This document shows, piece by piece, positions 33,420-40,602 of a stretch of 64,000 nucleotides of DNA (its first letter is position 1; every line of letters starts with the position of its first letter). Source of the DNA: an uncultured Lachnospiraceae bacterium (GTDB taxonomy: Bacteria; Bacillota; Clostridia; Lachnospirales; Lachnospiraceae); NCBI GenBank assembly GCA_902776305.1, contig CACYPS010000025.1, positions 1 to 64,000 of the forward strand, written 5' to 3'. The notes under the pieces are model-generated. The model was not told the DNA's origin. It worked only from the letters and a program-made list of their open reading frames with translations, and ran no database searches. Both the position numbers and the translations under genes were made by a program.

Positions 33420-34082
33420 ACGGAATCCTTCTTTCAAGATGTTATCGGCAAAAAGCTTCTTGTTGATTGTCACTCTACGTCCGGAAGAATCGTCGTCTTG
33501 ATGATTGTCCCTGTCCTGCTTATACTTCCTGTAGTCGTAATCCGGAATGGAAGTCCCCACTATGCCGTCAACAATTTTCAGTTCACCAGCAATTTTCTTT
33601 TTCGCATTCTCAAAGTTATTCAGGAGAGTATTGATACTGTTATATCTTTCAAGTGCCTCATTCCTGCCTTTTTTCTTTCCAGTTTTTGTATGTTCCTTTT
33701 TCTTTTTTCCGTCCTCCCAGGATCCGTAATCCATCCCTTTGGCATCTTCTTTTTCATAAGAGAGTGTCGGGATTTCATATTTCTTGCAGATGCGATCCGT
33801 AATAGGCTGAATCCTTTTCTCCCAGTCGCCTTTAGGGGAATGAAATTTGTACCCGTCCAATTTTGAGACAGAATCAAACGTGACATGTGCGTGCATATGA
33901 TCTTTATCATTATGGACAGCGATGCAGTAATAAAAAGAATCACCGAGGAGTTCTTTGCAGAATTCCTCAGTGATTTTATAAGTCGCTGTCTCATCAATAT
34001 TCAGGTCCGGTGGGAAGGACAAAACATAATGGAACGCCTGTGTCCCGTTTTCTTTCCCCCAATAATTTTTATTCATCATCAT
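33201..34082 (-). pseudogene. Relaxase (MobA/VirD2-like) lacking its N-terminus
   Basis: 293 codons. The histidine motif of HUH relaxases is intact (HNDKDHMHAHV, about 57-67), followed by KFHSPKGDWEKRIQPITDRIC and a long basic region. The preceding part, which in the family carries the catalytic tyrosine, is missing: the protein begins MMMNKNYWGKENGTQAFHYV. The start overlaps the stop of the truncated topB frame, consistent with one deletion that removed the end of topB and the start of this gene. Nicking activity is unlikely. Its 3' end is duplicated beyond the abi gene. Confidence 0.75.
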
Positions 34083-34909
34083 TTCTTTGTAATGTCCGTC
34101 ACAATGAGATCCGCATCGGAAAGCCTTGCCGCATATTGATCCGCTTTTTCTTTTTCCGAAAATGGAAATTCTACTTTCGAATTAAGTTTGAATTCCATAT
34201 CTCCTTTTTTGCATGACACAACCGCTTTCCAGAATTTGGCAGGGACAAAGTTTTTTCTCTCCATTTCTCTGTCATAGATTGCCTTGACTATCGGAGTAAC
34301 AACACGACCGACTCTCATAAGAGAGCCGGCCTTAAGAGTTGCCAATCTTGTAAAATTAATTTCATATTCCCAGTCAATGTATGTCCGCGCAAGTCCTTCA
34401 TTTAATAAGTTGTCATACTCTGCATCAGGCCGGAGCGTGCGAAGTGCACTTCTGATTGTGCCGGGAGTCTGCTCAGGGAGCCATAACCTGTAAACAGGTT
34501 TATCCTTTTTCAGCCCATTGTATATTATGAGTCTGACGATGACCTCTCCTTCCCGATCAGCGTCCCCACAGTGAATGATTGATCCTACATTTTCTGAATT
34601 CATTAATTCTTTAAGGCAGAGGAACTGCTTTCTGATTTCCGGATCCGTCTTTTTTGTTTTCGGGTCTTTCTTCAGGGCGAAACGAAAAGACGCCGGACAA
34701 AACGGTAAATTGTCCAGCGTCCATTTCTGATTTTCAGTTTTGGGGAAGTACTCTTCTAAATCGACCAGTCCGAATAAGTGTCCGTATGCGTAGCTTATGT
34801 AATATCTGTCCGTTTCATAATACCCTTCTCTTTTTTCCGCATGTTCCGGGACTGCCGAAACGATGGTACGGCACAGGGAGGGCTTTTCCGCTATAATCAG
34901 TTTTTTCAT
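34079..34909 (-). pseudogene. DNA topoisomerase III (TopB) N-terminal fragment
   Basis: 276 codons against about 690 in intact enzymes. It contains the Toprim domain (IIAEKPS near the N-terminus, HCGDADREGEVIVR near 105) and the start of the core (YIDWEYEINFTRL, GRVVTPIVKAIYDREMERK). It stops at IVTDITKK, before the domain with the active-site tyrosine. Such topoisomerases are usual on ICEs next to relaxase genes. The fragment cannot cut DNA. Confidence 0.82.
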
Positions 34910-35014
34910 CTTATACCTCTTTTTCTCTGCTTTTTCGGGCTTTTCTTAGAAACCTTCTCATCAGTATTAATGCTGTTTACGCTTTTGTTTGCGGTGGTAC
35001 AATATGACTCATCC
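34910..35014. other. Short gap upstream of topB fragment
   Basis: 105 AT-rich bases with a weak ribosome-like element for topB (aaaaagagg). I see no promoter or other feature. Confidence 0.3.
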
Positions 35015-35353
35015 TCAAATTTTGTCTCTATATTTCTCAATCAGATTCCCCCCCAAAGCTCTTTTTATTATTTTCATATCATGTTTCAGTTCTTTTATAT
35101 TTTCCTGAAAAGCTTTTCTACGTTCTATCTTTTTTTCGATTAACGGAAGTTCATCGTCATTGATATACTTTGATTTTATCTTTCCTCCTTCTCTCCATTG
35201 CAAATAATGCTGTACTTTTCCGTTTATCGTTTTACGCGATATATATCCTATTGGCTTATCATTTTCAAGTTCTTGACTAATTACTTCAATGTGTCTTTCA
35301 CATCTGTAATAATCATCTAACAACATTATCTCCAGGCCTGTAAGCTCCCTCAT
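35015..35353 (-). CDS. Hypothetical protein, 112 aa (DUF6788-like)
   Basis: A basic coiled protein with YISRKTINGKVQHYLQWREG near 38-57, a beta-hairpin seen in small proteins of phages and mobile elements, followed by a long helix (LPLIEKKIERRKAFQENIKELK). The family name is a recollection and not firm. The start reads MRELTG with agagaggt upstream. Probably an accessory gene of the ancestral element. Confidence 0.5.
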   Translation of the reverse strand: MRELTGLEIMLLDDYYRCERHIEVISQELENDKPIGYISRKTINGKVQHYLQWREGGKIKSKYINDDELPLIEKKIERRKAFQENIKELKHDMKIIKRALGGNLIEKYRDKI

Positions 35354-35430
35354 TGTATAATACCTCTCTCTTTAGATGATAATATTAAAGCATGCATAAC
35401 CTACGTTGTCAATATTTGCATTAATATAGG

Positions 35431-35781
35431 TTATCTACTCCGCTTTCTTGAAACTTTCTTTTCCGCAGCAATATTCTTCTTCGGAGCATCGTCTATAAGA
35501 TTAATCTTTTGAGAGGGGCGGAGCATATCGTTATACCAGCCGATTCCCTCCCCATTCCATCCTCTTTGAACAAGAATATTTCGTTCATACTCACTCTCCG
35601 TATAGAAGTGTTCTCCGGTCCGCGGATTAAATACCCGGTATACGGGGATTGCAGACTTCGCATCCGATATGCGCGATCCAGCTCCCTGGGGTTCCTCTAA
35701 CAGACTCTCAGGCACTCCGATCTTTACCATCTCAGACTTTCTCATCTGTCTGGTTGGATAATCAAAAAATGTATTATTCAT
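35431..35781 (-). CDS. DUF5648-domain protein
   Basis: 116 aa. PVYRVFNPRTGEHFYTESEYERN, in sequence near 46-68, is the repeat unit of DUF5648, usually found as a carbohydrate- or wall-associated module in secreted proteins. Here it stands alone without a signal peptide, with a lysine/arginine-rich tail. I prefer the start at 35779-35781; a longer frame overlaps the upstream small gene. Its role in the island is unknown. Confidence 0.65.
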   Translation of the reverse strand: MNNTFFDYPTRQMRKSEMVKIGVPESLLEEPQGAGSRISDAKSAIPVYRVFNPRTGEHFYTESEYERNILVQRGWNGEGIGWYNDMLRPSQKINLIDDAPKKNIAAEKKVSRKRSR

Positions 35782-35797
35782 AATTGTATCCTTGCCC

Positions 35798-35980
35798 TTA
35801 AGCTGTCTCTTTCGGCTGTTCACATGTTGAACATGCAGCCGCAAATCCTTCTAAATAAGCCAAAGCTATCTTCTTCCCTAATTCATCCGGGATTTTCTTA
35901 AATGCTTCTATTAAAACGATCGTGTCCGCCCTGTCCTCTTCGGTGAGGTTGGACGGTATTGAAATTTCATTCTTGTTCAT
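35798..35980 (-). CDS. Small hypothetical protein, 60 aa
   Basis: An acidic protein (MNKNEISIPSNLTEEDRADT) with a predicted helical C-terminus. AGGAGGTG lies 5 bases before the ATG, an excellent ribosome site. It diverges from the xre gene, across two TGTYC..GGACA operators, so it is probably controlled by that repressor and heads a small operon with the DUF5648 gene. Confidence 0.6.
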   Translation of the reverse strand: MNKNEISIPSNLTEEDRADTIVLIEAFKKIPDELGKKIALAYLEGFAAACSTCEQPKETA

Positions 35981-36010
35981 ATGCTCACCTCCTGTTTTTA
36001 TTACAACAGT

Positions 36011-36025
36011 TGTTCTTTTAGGACA
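36011..36025. promoter_or_regulatory. Xre operator, site 1
   Basis: TGTTCTTTTAGGACA, arms TGTTC/GGACA (one mismatch), close to the start of the divergent 60-aa gene. Same layout as site 2, 39 bp downstream. Confidence 0.5.
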
Positions 36026-36063
36026 ATCAAACAGCCTATATTCACATTTTTCAATTCTTTATT

Positions 36064-36078
36064 TGTCCCAAAAGGACA
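36064..36078. promoter_or_regulatory. Xre operator, site 2
   Basis: TGTCCCAAAAGGACA, perfect 5-bp arms, ending 8 bases before the -35 box of the xre promoter. A typical place for autoregulation. Confidence 0.55.
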
Positions 36079-36086
36079 TTTATTCA

Positions 36087-36115
36087 TTGACGATTACCTG
36101 CTTTGGAAATATAAT
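36087..36115 (+). promoter_or_regulatory. Promoter of the xre-hipA array
   Basis: TTGACG (36087-36092), 17 bases, TATAAT (36110-36115), followed by AAGGAGG before the xre start. Confidence 0.75.
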
Positions 36116-36150
36116 TCGATTAAGACAATTTTTTTAAAGAAGGAGGTCTT

Positions 36151-36669
36151 ATGAAAGAAAGACTCAAGAAACTTAGAAATACAAAAAAGTATACCCAACA
36201 AACATTTGCTAATGAGTTAGGTATTCAGCGTTCTACGTATGCAAAGTATGAAACGGGTCAAAATGAACCGCCGGATGCTGTTATTAGGCTTATTTGTCAG
36301 ACTTTTAACGTGAATGAAGATTGGCTCCGAAATGGAACTGGCAAAATGGAAGTCGAAATCTCACGCGATGATGAACTTCAACAGCTTATCGGAAAATCCA
36401 TGTCTGAAGAATCAGGAGAATTTAAAAGACGGCTGGCTTTAGCAATCATGAAGCTTACCCCTGAACAGATAAAAGCCTGCACAGACTGGATTAAGGATAA
36501 TTTCAGCCTAATGGATATTGAGACTACCGATACAGACCGGAAGGAACAACTAATCAAAGAAAAGGTCGCAAGTTACGAAGCGGAGCTGCGGGCCGAATTT
36601 GCTTCAAAGGAAAGTCAAGGAGCTTCACTGACTGGAAGCACAGGCACGGAATCACATAAGGCTATTTGA
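36151..36669 (+). CDS. Xre-family repressor
   Basis: A 172-aa regulator: N-terminal Cro/C1 HTH (LRNTKKYTQQTFANELGIQR.. STYAKYETGQNEPP, about 6-40) and a helical C-terminal part for oligomerisation. It heads a run of HipA-like genes, where Xre partners usually bind the promoter and neutralise the kinase. Its last codons (GASLTGSTGTESHKAI) form the first half of a repeat found again, non-coding, at 37801 and 38556. Its stop abuts a GTGCCAT palindrome. Confidence 0.85.
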   Translation: MKERLKKLRNTKKYTQQTFANELGIQRSTYAKYETGQNEPPDAVIRLICQTFNVNEDWLRNGTGKMEVEISRDDELQQLIGKSMSEESGEFKRRLALAIMKLTPEQIKACTDWIKDNFSLMDIETTDTDRKEQLIKEKVASYEAELRAEFASKESQGASLTGSTGTESHKAI

Positions 36670-36689
36670 CAATGTGCCATTTATGGCAC
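36618..36689 (+). repeat. Operator-bearing repeat, copy A (xre 3' end)
   Basis: The parent copy: coding for the xre C-terminus, then TTTGACA and GTGCCATTTATGGCAC (36674-36689). Copies B and C carry the same xre tail, stop and palindrome but no xre gene. Confidence 0.85.
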
Positions 36690-36715
36690 ATCCACCACAT
36701 GAATGGAAAAAGACA

Positions 36716-37795
36716 ATGATATTTTTCGATAACGGTCTTGTTAATTTCGATAACAGCGAAGAAGATCCCATACATGAATACTCAGGTTCCGATAGAAAAG
36801 AGCCAAGACTTGTTGATGGGGTTCCTTTTATGGTCAAGTATTCCGATAAGCGAGCCCGTATCGGGGAGCTTGATACAAGCTATGTCAATAACACTCTGTC
36901 GGAATATATCGGAAGCCACTTGGCGGCGATTGTCGGACTGCCTGCCCATAAGACTTATCTGGGCATCTTTCATGAGGAACTTGTAGTAGGATGTGAAAAT
37001 TTTCTAAATGACTATGAAGTATCACATGAGTTTTCATTTTATATGAGAAAGAAATATAATTCATCAGAGATAGGCAGGCTCCCCAAGTATGAACAGATTA
37101 ATGATGTGATAAAAAGCGATTCATTTTTAAAGGGCATTCAGGAAGACGCATTGCAGCGATACTGGGACACATTTGTTTTTGATGCATGGATAGCCAATTT
37201 TGACAGGCATAAGGGAAACTGGGCATACATATATAACCGCATAGACAAATCAACCAGGCCGGCTCCCGTATATGGTTGCGGCAGCACATTATATCCCGCA
37301 CTCAGCGAGATCGGGATGCAGAAAGTAATGTCCAGCGAATATGAAATCCGCAGACGGATCCATGTTTTCCCGAACGCTGCCCTTTTGTTGAACGGGGCAA
37401 AGGTAGGATATTATGAAATGATGGCTTCAGGCTTTGATAATTATTGTACTGCTTCTGTGAAACGCATTGTTCCCAGAATAGATATGATAGAGGCAGAAAG
37501 GATTATCAATAATACACCGGCAATCAGCAACGTCAGGAAACAGTTTTATATAAGAATGCTGCGCGAGAGGAAAGAAAGGATTTTGGATCGTGCCTATAAA
37601 GCAGTTATTTCCGGTAATTTCGATCTGGAAGCACGGGACAGGATTTTGAATAAAAAGCCGTTTACAGATCTGATGCTCATAGAGGAAATGAAAAGAGAGG
37701 GTAAGCAAATTGTTAAGGTGGATTGCGGGGATGTCGAGGAAAATACCGATAACACATCGAAAAGGAAAGCATTGAAAAGAGGCAAAGGATTATGA
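36716..37795 (+). CDS. HipA-like kinase, variant lacking the metal-binding Asp
   Basis: About 359 aa from ATG 36716 (ggaaaaag upstream; an earlier frame would begin inside the palindrome). HipA-fold landmarks: FMVKYSDK (nucleotide-binding lysine, about 40), NTLSEYIGSHLAAIVGLPAHKTYLG in pieces, and catalytic FDAWIANFDRHKGN (about 165-178). The next motif, which in the family reads YDxGS with a metal-binding Asp, is YGCGSTLYP here. Either the kinase is dead or it acts by binding. It follows copy A of the operator repeat and probably is co-expressed with xre. Confidence 0.75.
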   Translation: MIFFDNGLVNFDNSEEDPIHEYSGSDRKEPRLVDGVPFMVKYSDKRARIGELDTSYVNNTLSEYIGSHLAAIVGLPAHKTYLGIFHEELVVGCENFLNDYEVSHEFSFYMRKKYNSSEIGRLPKYEQINDVIKSDSFLKGIQEDALQRYWDTFVFDAWIANFDRHKGNWAYIYNRIDKSTRPAPVYGCGSTLYPALSEIGMQKVMSSEYEIRRRIHVFPNAALLLNGAKVGYYEMMASGFDNYCTASVKRIVPRIDMIEAERIINNTPAISNVRKQFYIRMLRERKERILDRAYKAVISGNFDLEARDRILNKKPFTDLMLIEEMKREGKQIVKVDCGDVEENTDNTSKRKALKRGKGL

Positions 37796-37800
37796 CCGGA

Positions 37801-37879
37801 GAACTATAGGGGCTTCACCGACTGGAAGCACAGGCACGGGATCACATAAGGCTATTTGACAATGTGCCATAAATGGCAC
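37801..37879 (+). repeat. Operator-bearing repeat, copy B
   Basis: 79 bp resembling the xre 3' end (GGCTTCACCGACTGGAAGC, then ATCACATAAGGCTATTTGACA) and ending with GTGCCATAAATGGCAC (37864-37879). It precedes the 114-aa gene. Starts 3 bp after the first HipA-like gene. Confidence 0.85.
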
Positions 37880-37912
37880 CTACTTTTGAACATCCTTTTA
37901 CGAGGTCAAAAA

Positions 37913-38257
37913 ATGCATAATCAAAATATAGAATTAAGAGAAAACGCAATCCCTAAAAAACCGAGACCATACAAAAAGCTATTCCTATCTTTCCCAATTT
38001 TGGAAGAATTGGACGATGAAATTGATGCCCTGATGAATCATATCAGAATTGGAAATGGGATGTCAGAAGATTGCTACCGATCAGAAATCGAAGCTATCCT
38101 TAAATATTGCCTCAGATCGCACCACCTGACTACCGAACAGTATGAGATGTTAAAAAGTTATTATGTCAATGGCGGATTGTATGAGGAGTATGGTTTGCCT
38201 TACGAGTACGACAAGAAAGTAAGATTAGAGGGATTTGATTATGGAAAGGAAATATAA
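37913..38257 (+). CDS. Hypothetical protein, 114 aa, second module of the array
   Basis: gaggtc lies 6 bases before the ATG. Helical, with KKLFLSFPILEELDDEIDAL and LRSHHLTTEQYEMLKSYYVNGG; no family recognised. It overlaps the next small frame by 17 bp, as in tightly coupled two-gene modules. Placed behind operator copy B, so likely under the same regulator as the HipA-like genes. Confidence 0.6.
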   Translation: MHNQNIELRENAIPKKPRPYKKLFLSFPILEELDDEIDALMNHIRIGNGMSEDCYRSEIEAILKYCLRSHHLTTEQYEMLKSYYVNGGLYEEYGLPYEYDKKVRLEGFDYGKEI

Positions 38258-38468
38258 TTTTATAAATGATAACTACAAAATTGATTTCGAACTGCCGATG
38301 AGCCTGAAATAACTTGTTGATATGGCAGAAAAAGCTGATGCCGATAACGATCTGGGAAATTACATAGTCTATGCGGATGGGATTGATGTTGCCGCCAAGC
38401 ATTTTTACAGCGTCGGCCGGATCACAAAGAAAAACTGGGACACATTGCTTTACAGATATGAGGAATAG
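38241..38468 (+). pseudogene. Small gene with an in-frame stop
   Basis: MERKYNFINDNYKIDFELP.. opens at 38241, overlapping the previous gene. TAA at 38310-38312 follows 23 codons, and the same frame then continues to TAG at 38466-38468 with protein-like sequence (NDLGNYIVYADGIDVAAKHF). A single base change from a roughly 75-aa gene is the simplest view; reinitiation at a later start is possible. Confidence 0.55.
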
Positions 38469-38470
38469 AG

Positions 38471-38548
38471 ATGATTGAAATTTATAATTTTAACAATAAT
38501 CCGTATAGTTTCAAAAACGGCTCAAAAACGATAGTTGTGAGAGAATAG
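38471..38548 (+). pseudogene. Gene fragment of 25 codons before operator copy C
   Basis: MIEIYNFNNNPYSFKNGSKT.. then a stop just before copy C. gaggaat lies before the ATG. It may be the N-terminal stub of another gene cut off by the recombination that brought in copy C. Very short, so low confidence. Confidence 0.3.
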
Positions 38549-38555
38549 ATCCGAA

Positions 38556-38634
38556 GAACTATAGGAGCTTCACCGACAGAAAGCACAGGCACGGAATCAC
38601 ATAAGGCAATTTGACAGTGTGCCATTTATGGCAC
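38556..38634 (+). repeat. Operator-bearing repeat, copy C
   Basis: 79 bp like copy B, with GTGCCATTTATGGCAC at 38619-38634 and TTGACA just before it. It directly precedes the second HipA-like gene. Confidence 0.85.
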
Positions 38635-38648
38635 AAATTGAGGTTTTT

Positions 38649-39830
38649 ATGAATAAATTCGTATTAAAACACACTGATATCAACGTAGCTTTTTTCAATA
38701 TAGACACTTATGGAAATATTGAAAAGCTCACAATAATAAATCGTGCCCATATGCCGTTTTTAGGGACAGATGATCCTCAAAGGTTCATGTTCTGGTGGAA
38801 GCACAGAGCTGTTCCCCGGAAACGTCCTGATCTCCCCGAGCTCCTGAAGGAAGCCGGGTGCAGCACAGCGGAACTCCTGCTTGTAAAAAATCTTGCCCTC
38901 TCCCTGACAGATACATACTGGATCTGCCCGGATGGAATGGATCTTCGATGGAGAGACGTAAACCTTTTTGAGAACATGGAGAAGATTTCCTTCAATTCAC
39001 CCGATGGAAGCCATTTTTCAAATGATCCTTCGGGTTCTTTGGGCGGCAACCTTGAAAAAAAGTGGATCCGTCATGAGGATAATGCGTGGTATATACATAA
39101 ATACTGCGAAACACTTGACGGTCAACAGGCGGCGAACGAATTATTTGCGACAATACTGCATCAGGGACAGCCTGCTATCAAAGGAAACTTCACACCTTAT
39201 GAAGTTCATCTTAACAAGTTTAACGTATGCGACTACTGTGCGAGCAGAGCCTTCACTGATCTCAATCTTGAGCTGGTCTATGGCTATGAAGTCATGGAGG
39301 CAATAAAAAAGCCAAATGACGTATCGTATTATGAGCATTTTATCTTAAGCTGTGAGCGGAACGGATTAGACAGGGATTATGTAAGAAGTTTTATGGATTA
39401 TCAGACCTTAACTGATTATCTGATGACGAACACCGATCGTCATTTCATGAATTTCGGGGTACTGCGCGATCCGCAGACACTACGTTTTATTTGCATGGCT
39501 CCCATATATGATTCCGGGAATTCCATGTTTTACAAAGACGCGGGAGTTCTGACAAGAGAACGTCTTATAGAAAGTATCGCAGTGAACAGCTTCACGCAAG
39601 AAGAGGTGAACATGCTGCGTTATATCCGGAATAAGGCTATCCTTGATCTCTCTCTGATCCCTGATCCTGAATTTGTCAAAGAATTCTATATTGCTAAAGG
39701 TATCGATGAACATAAAGCGGAATCGATTGCCCGGAATTACAGGACAAAGACGGATATCCTGGCAGACTTCCAAAAAGGCTTGAAAATCAAGAAATATCAC
39801 GAGAAATCAGGACAGCGGAAGCAAAAATGA
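38649..39830 (+). CDS. HipA-like kinase, catalytic residues intact
   Basis: About 393 aa from ATG 38649 (tgaggt upstream). A glycine-rich GSLGGNLEKKW (about 125) precedes the kinase core; LMTNTDRHFMNFG (about 260-272) gives the catalytic Asp and Asn, and APIYDSGNSMFY (about 285-296) the metal-binding Asp missing in the first copy. It ends in a basic tail. Such proteins are kinases that arrest growth in HipBA-type systems or act in phage defence. Third module of the array. It has no private Xre gene; the one at 36151 may control it through the shared palindrome. Confidence 0.8.
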   Translation: MNKFVLKHTDINVAFFNIDTYGNIEKLTIINRAHMPFLGTDDPQRFMFWWKHRAVPRKRPDLPELLKEAGCSTAELLLVKNLALSLTDTYWICPDGMDLRWRDVNLFENMEKISFNSPDGSHFSNDPSGSLGGNLEKKWIRHEDNAWYIHKYCETLDGQQAANELFATILHQGQPAIKGNFTPYEVHLNKFNVCDYCASRAFTDLNLELVYGYEVMEAIKKPNDVSYYEHFILSCERNGLDRDYVRSFMDYQTLTDYLMTNTDRHFMNFGVLRDPQTLRFICMAPIYDSGNSMFYKDAGVLTRERLIESIAVNSFTQEEVNMLRYIRNKAILDLSLIPDPEFVKEFYIAKGIDEHKAESIARNYRTKTDILADFQKGLKIKKYHEKSGQRKQK

Positions 39831-40088
39831 TGCAAATCAAGCAACAAGATGTGGAGACGGATCACTAAAGGGCTTAATACTGTTTCAGAAGAACCGATTG
39901 AAGGACTGACTGCCCATGTTTTCCGTCATAATTATGCTACAGAGCTGTGCTACCATATCCCGGATATAAGCATCAAGCACATTGCCCGCCTCATTGGTGA
40001 CACGGAAGCAGTTGTGATGAAGATATATGCTCACGTTAACTTGACAAAGGAGGACGCTCACGCTGCCGTCAATTCAGCCTTCGCATGA
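39831..40088 (+). pseudogene. C-terminal remnant of a tyrosine integrase
   Basis: Open from 39831, right after the HipA-like gene stop, with no upstream catalytic core. It contains the H-x-x-R box (LTAHVFRHNYATELCY), the helix IKHIARLIGDTEAVVMKIYAHV with the nucleophile Tyr, and the stop about 270 bp from the right attachment site, the normal place for an ICE integrase. The N-terminal and central parts, with the first catalytic Arg, are gone. Confidence 0.82.
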
Positions 40089-40300
40089 TTTTCATGATGA
40101 CACGGCAATCATGACCCGTTTTTTCGTGATTGCCGCAAGGACAACATCCGTACAACATTTGTACAACATCAGCCCTGAAAAACCGCTAAAAACAACACAA
40201 AAACAACACCTACACTGTTTTACTTTATGCTACTTTGATTTACCTCATTCTTGTAGAAAATATGAGTCTCATAGTCAAATTTACCTATAAAAGCGCAAAA
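40089..40300. other. Right end of the island, non-coding
   Basis: No gene. It contains a series of ACAACA(T/C) heptamers (listed separately) and otherwise AT-rich sequence up to the terminator and tRNA. Confidence 0.5.
40141..40209 (+). promoter_or_regulatory. Putative arm-type integrase sites, right end
   Basis: ACAACAT at 40141, 40152 and 40163, and ACAACAC at 40192 and 40203. Spacing is exactly 11 bp within each group, one helical turn, so proteins would line up on one DNA face. The same heptamer lies at the left end. Confidence 0.5.
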
Positions 40301-40353
40301 AAGAACCCGATATCACGTCTTTTTTGTTCATATCGACGAAATATCGGGTTCTT
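40301..40353 (-). terminator. Terminator of the intact tRNA-Lys gene (island copy)
   Basis: AAGAACCCGATAT and ATATCGGGTTCTT with TTTTTT after it on the minus strand. It closely resembles the chromosomal terminator at 22361-22402, differing by one inserted base pair and in the loop. Confidence 0.75.
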
Positions 40354-40358
40354 TTCTT

Positions 40359-40408
40359 CCTGCGCCTCCGGGGACTCGAACCCCGGACACCCTGATTAAG
40401 AGTCAGGT
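40359..40408. repeat. Right attachment site within tRNA-Lys
   Basis: Identical over 50 bp to 22406-22455. The 3' half of the working tRNA gene is thus supplied by the island. Confidence 0.9.
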
Positions 40409-40433
40409 GCTCTACCAGCTGAGCTAGAAGCGC
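40361..40433 (-). tRNA. tRNA-Lys(CTT)
   Basis: 73 nt on the minus strand. Acceptor GCGCTTC pairs with GAGGCGC (one G-U), the D-arm has AGCTCAGCTGGTAGAGC, the anticodon stem CCTGA/TCAGG holds the loop CTCTTAA with anticodon CTT, and the T-arm has GGTTCGAGTCC. The discriminator is A and CCA is not encoded. Confidence 0.95.
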
Positions 40434-40602
40434 GTTTTTTTGTCGCTGTTTCGCAGCGACAAGTTGTATTATATATACCTTTTTTAAAAAAAGCAAGCCT
40501 TTTTTTATTTTTCTCGCATTTTTTCTTTTGGCTGAATTGAAAAGTTTATTTCCACTCTGAAGGGGCAGAAGTGGATTTTAGTCTTTCACCAATTTTTGCC
40601 GC

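Larger units (their letters stand above)
22406..40408. mobile_element. 18-kb integrative island in tRNA-Lys(CTT), apparently immobilised
   Basis: Bounded by 50-bp direct repeats of the tRNA 3' half. The interior is visibly more AT-rich than its flanks and carries accessory genes: Fic, membrane J protein, type III restriction-modification, Abi_2, Xre/HipA-like genes, and fragments of ParA, TopB, relaxase and tyrosine integrase. Mobilisation genes are all truncated, so it looks like a stranded ICE or mobilisable element kept as a defence island. Confidence 0.85.

Noticed and set aside
36674-36715. Earlier start of the first HipA-like protein (GTG within the palindrome)
   Set aside because: The GTG is part of the repeated operator; the same false start appears at 38619, and better starts lie downstream.
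40281-40496. Open frame of 71 codons across the tRNA-Lys region
   Set aside because: It is the antisense reading of a tRNA gene and its terminator (LAQLVEHLTLNQGVRGSSPRR type), a well-known false protein.
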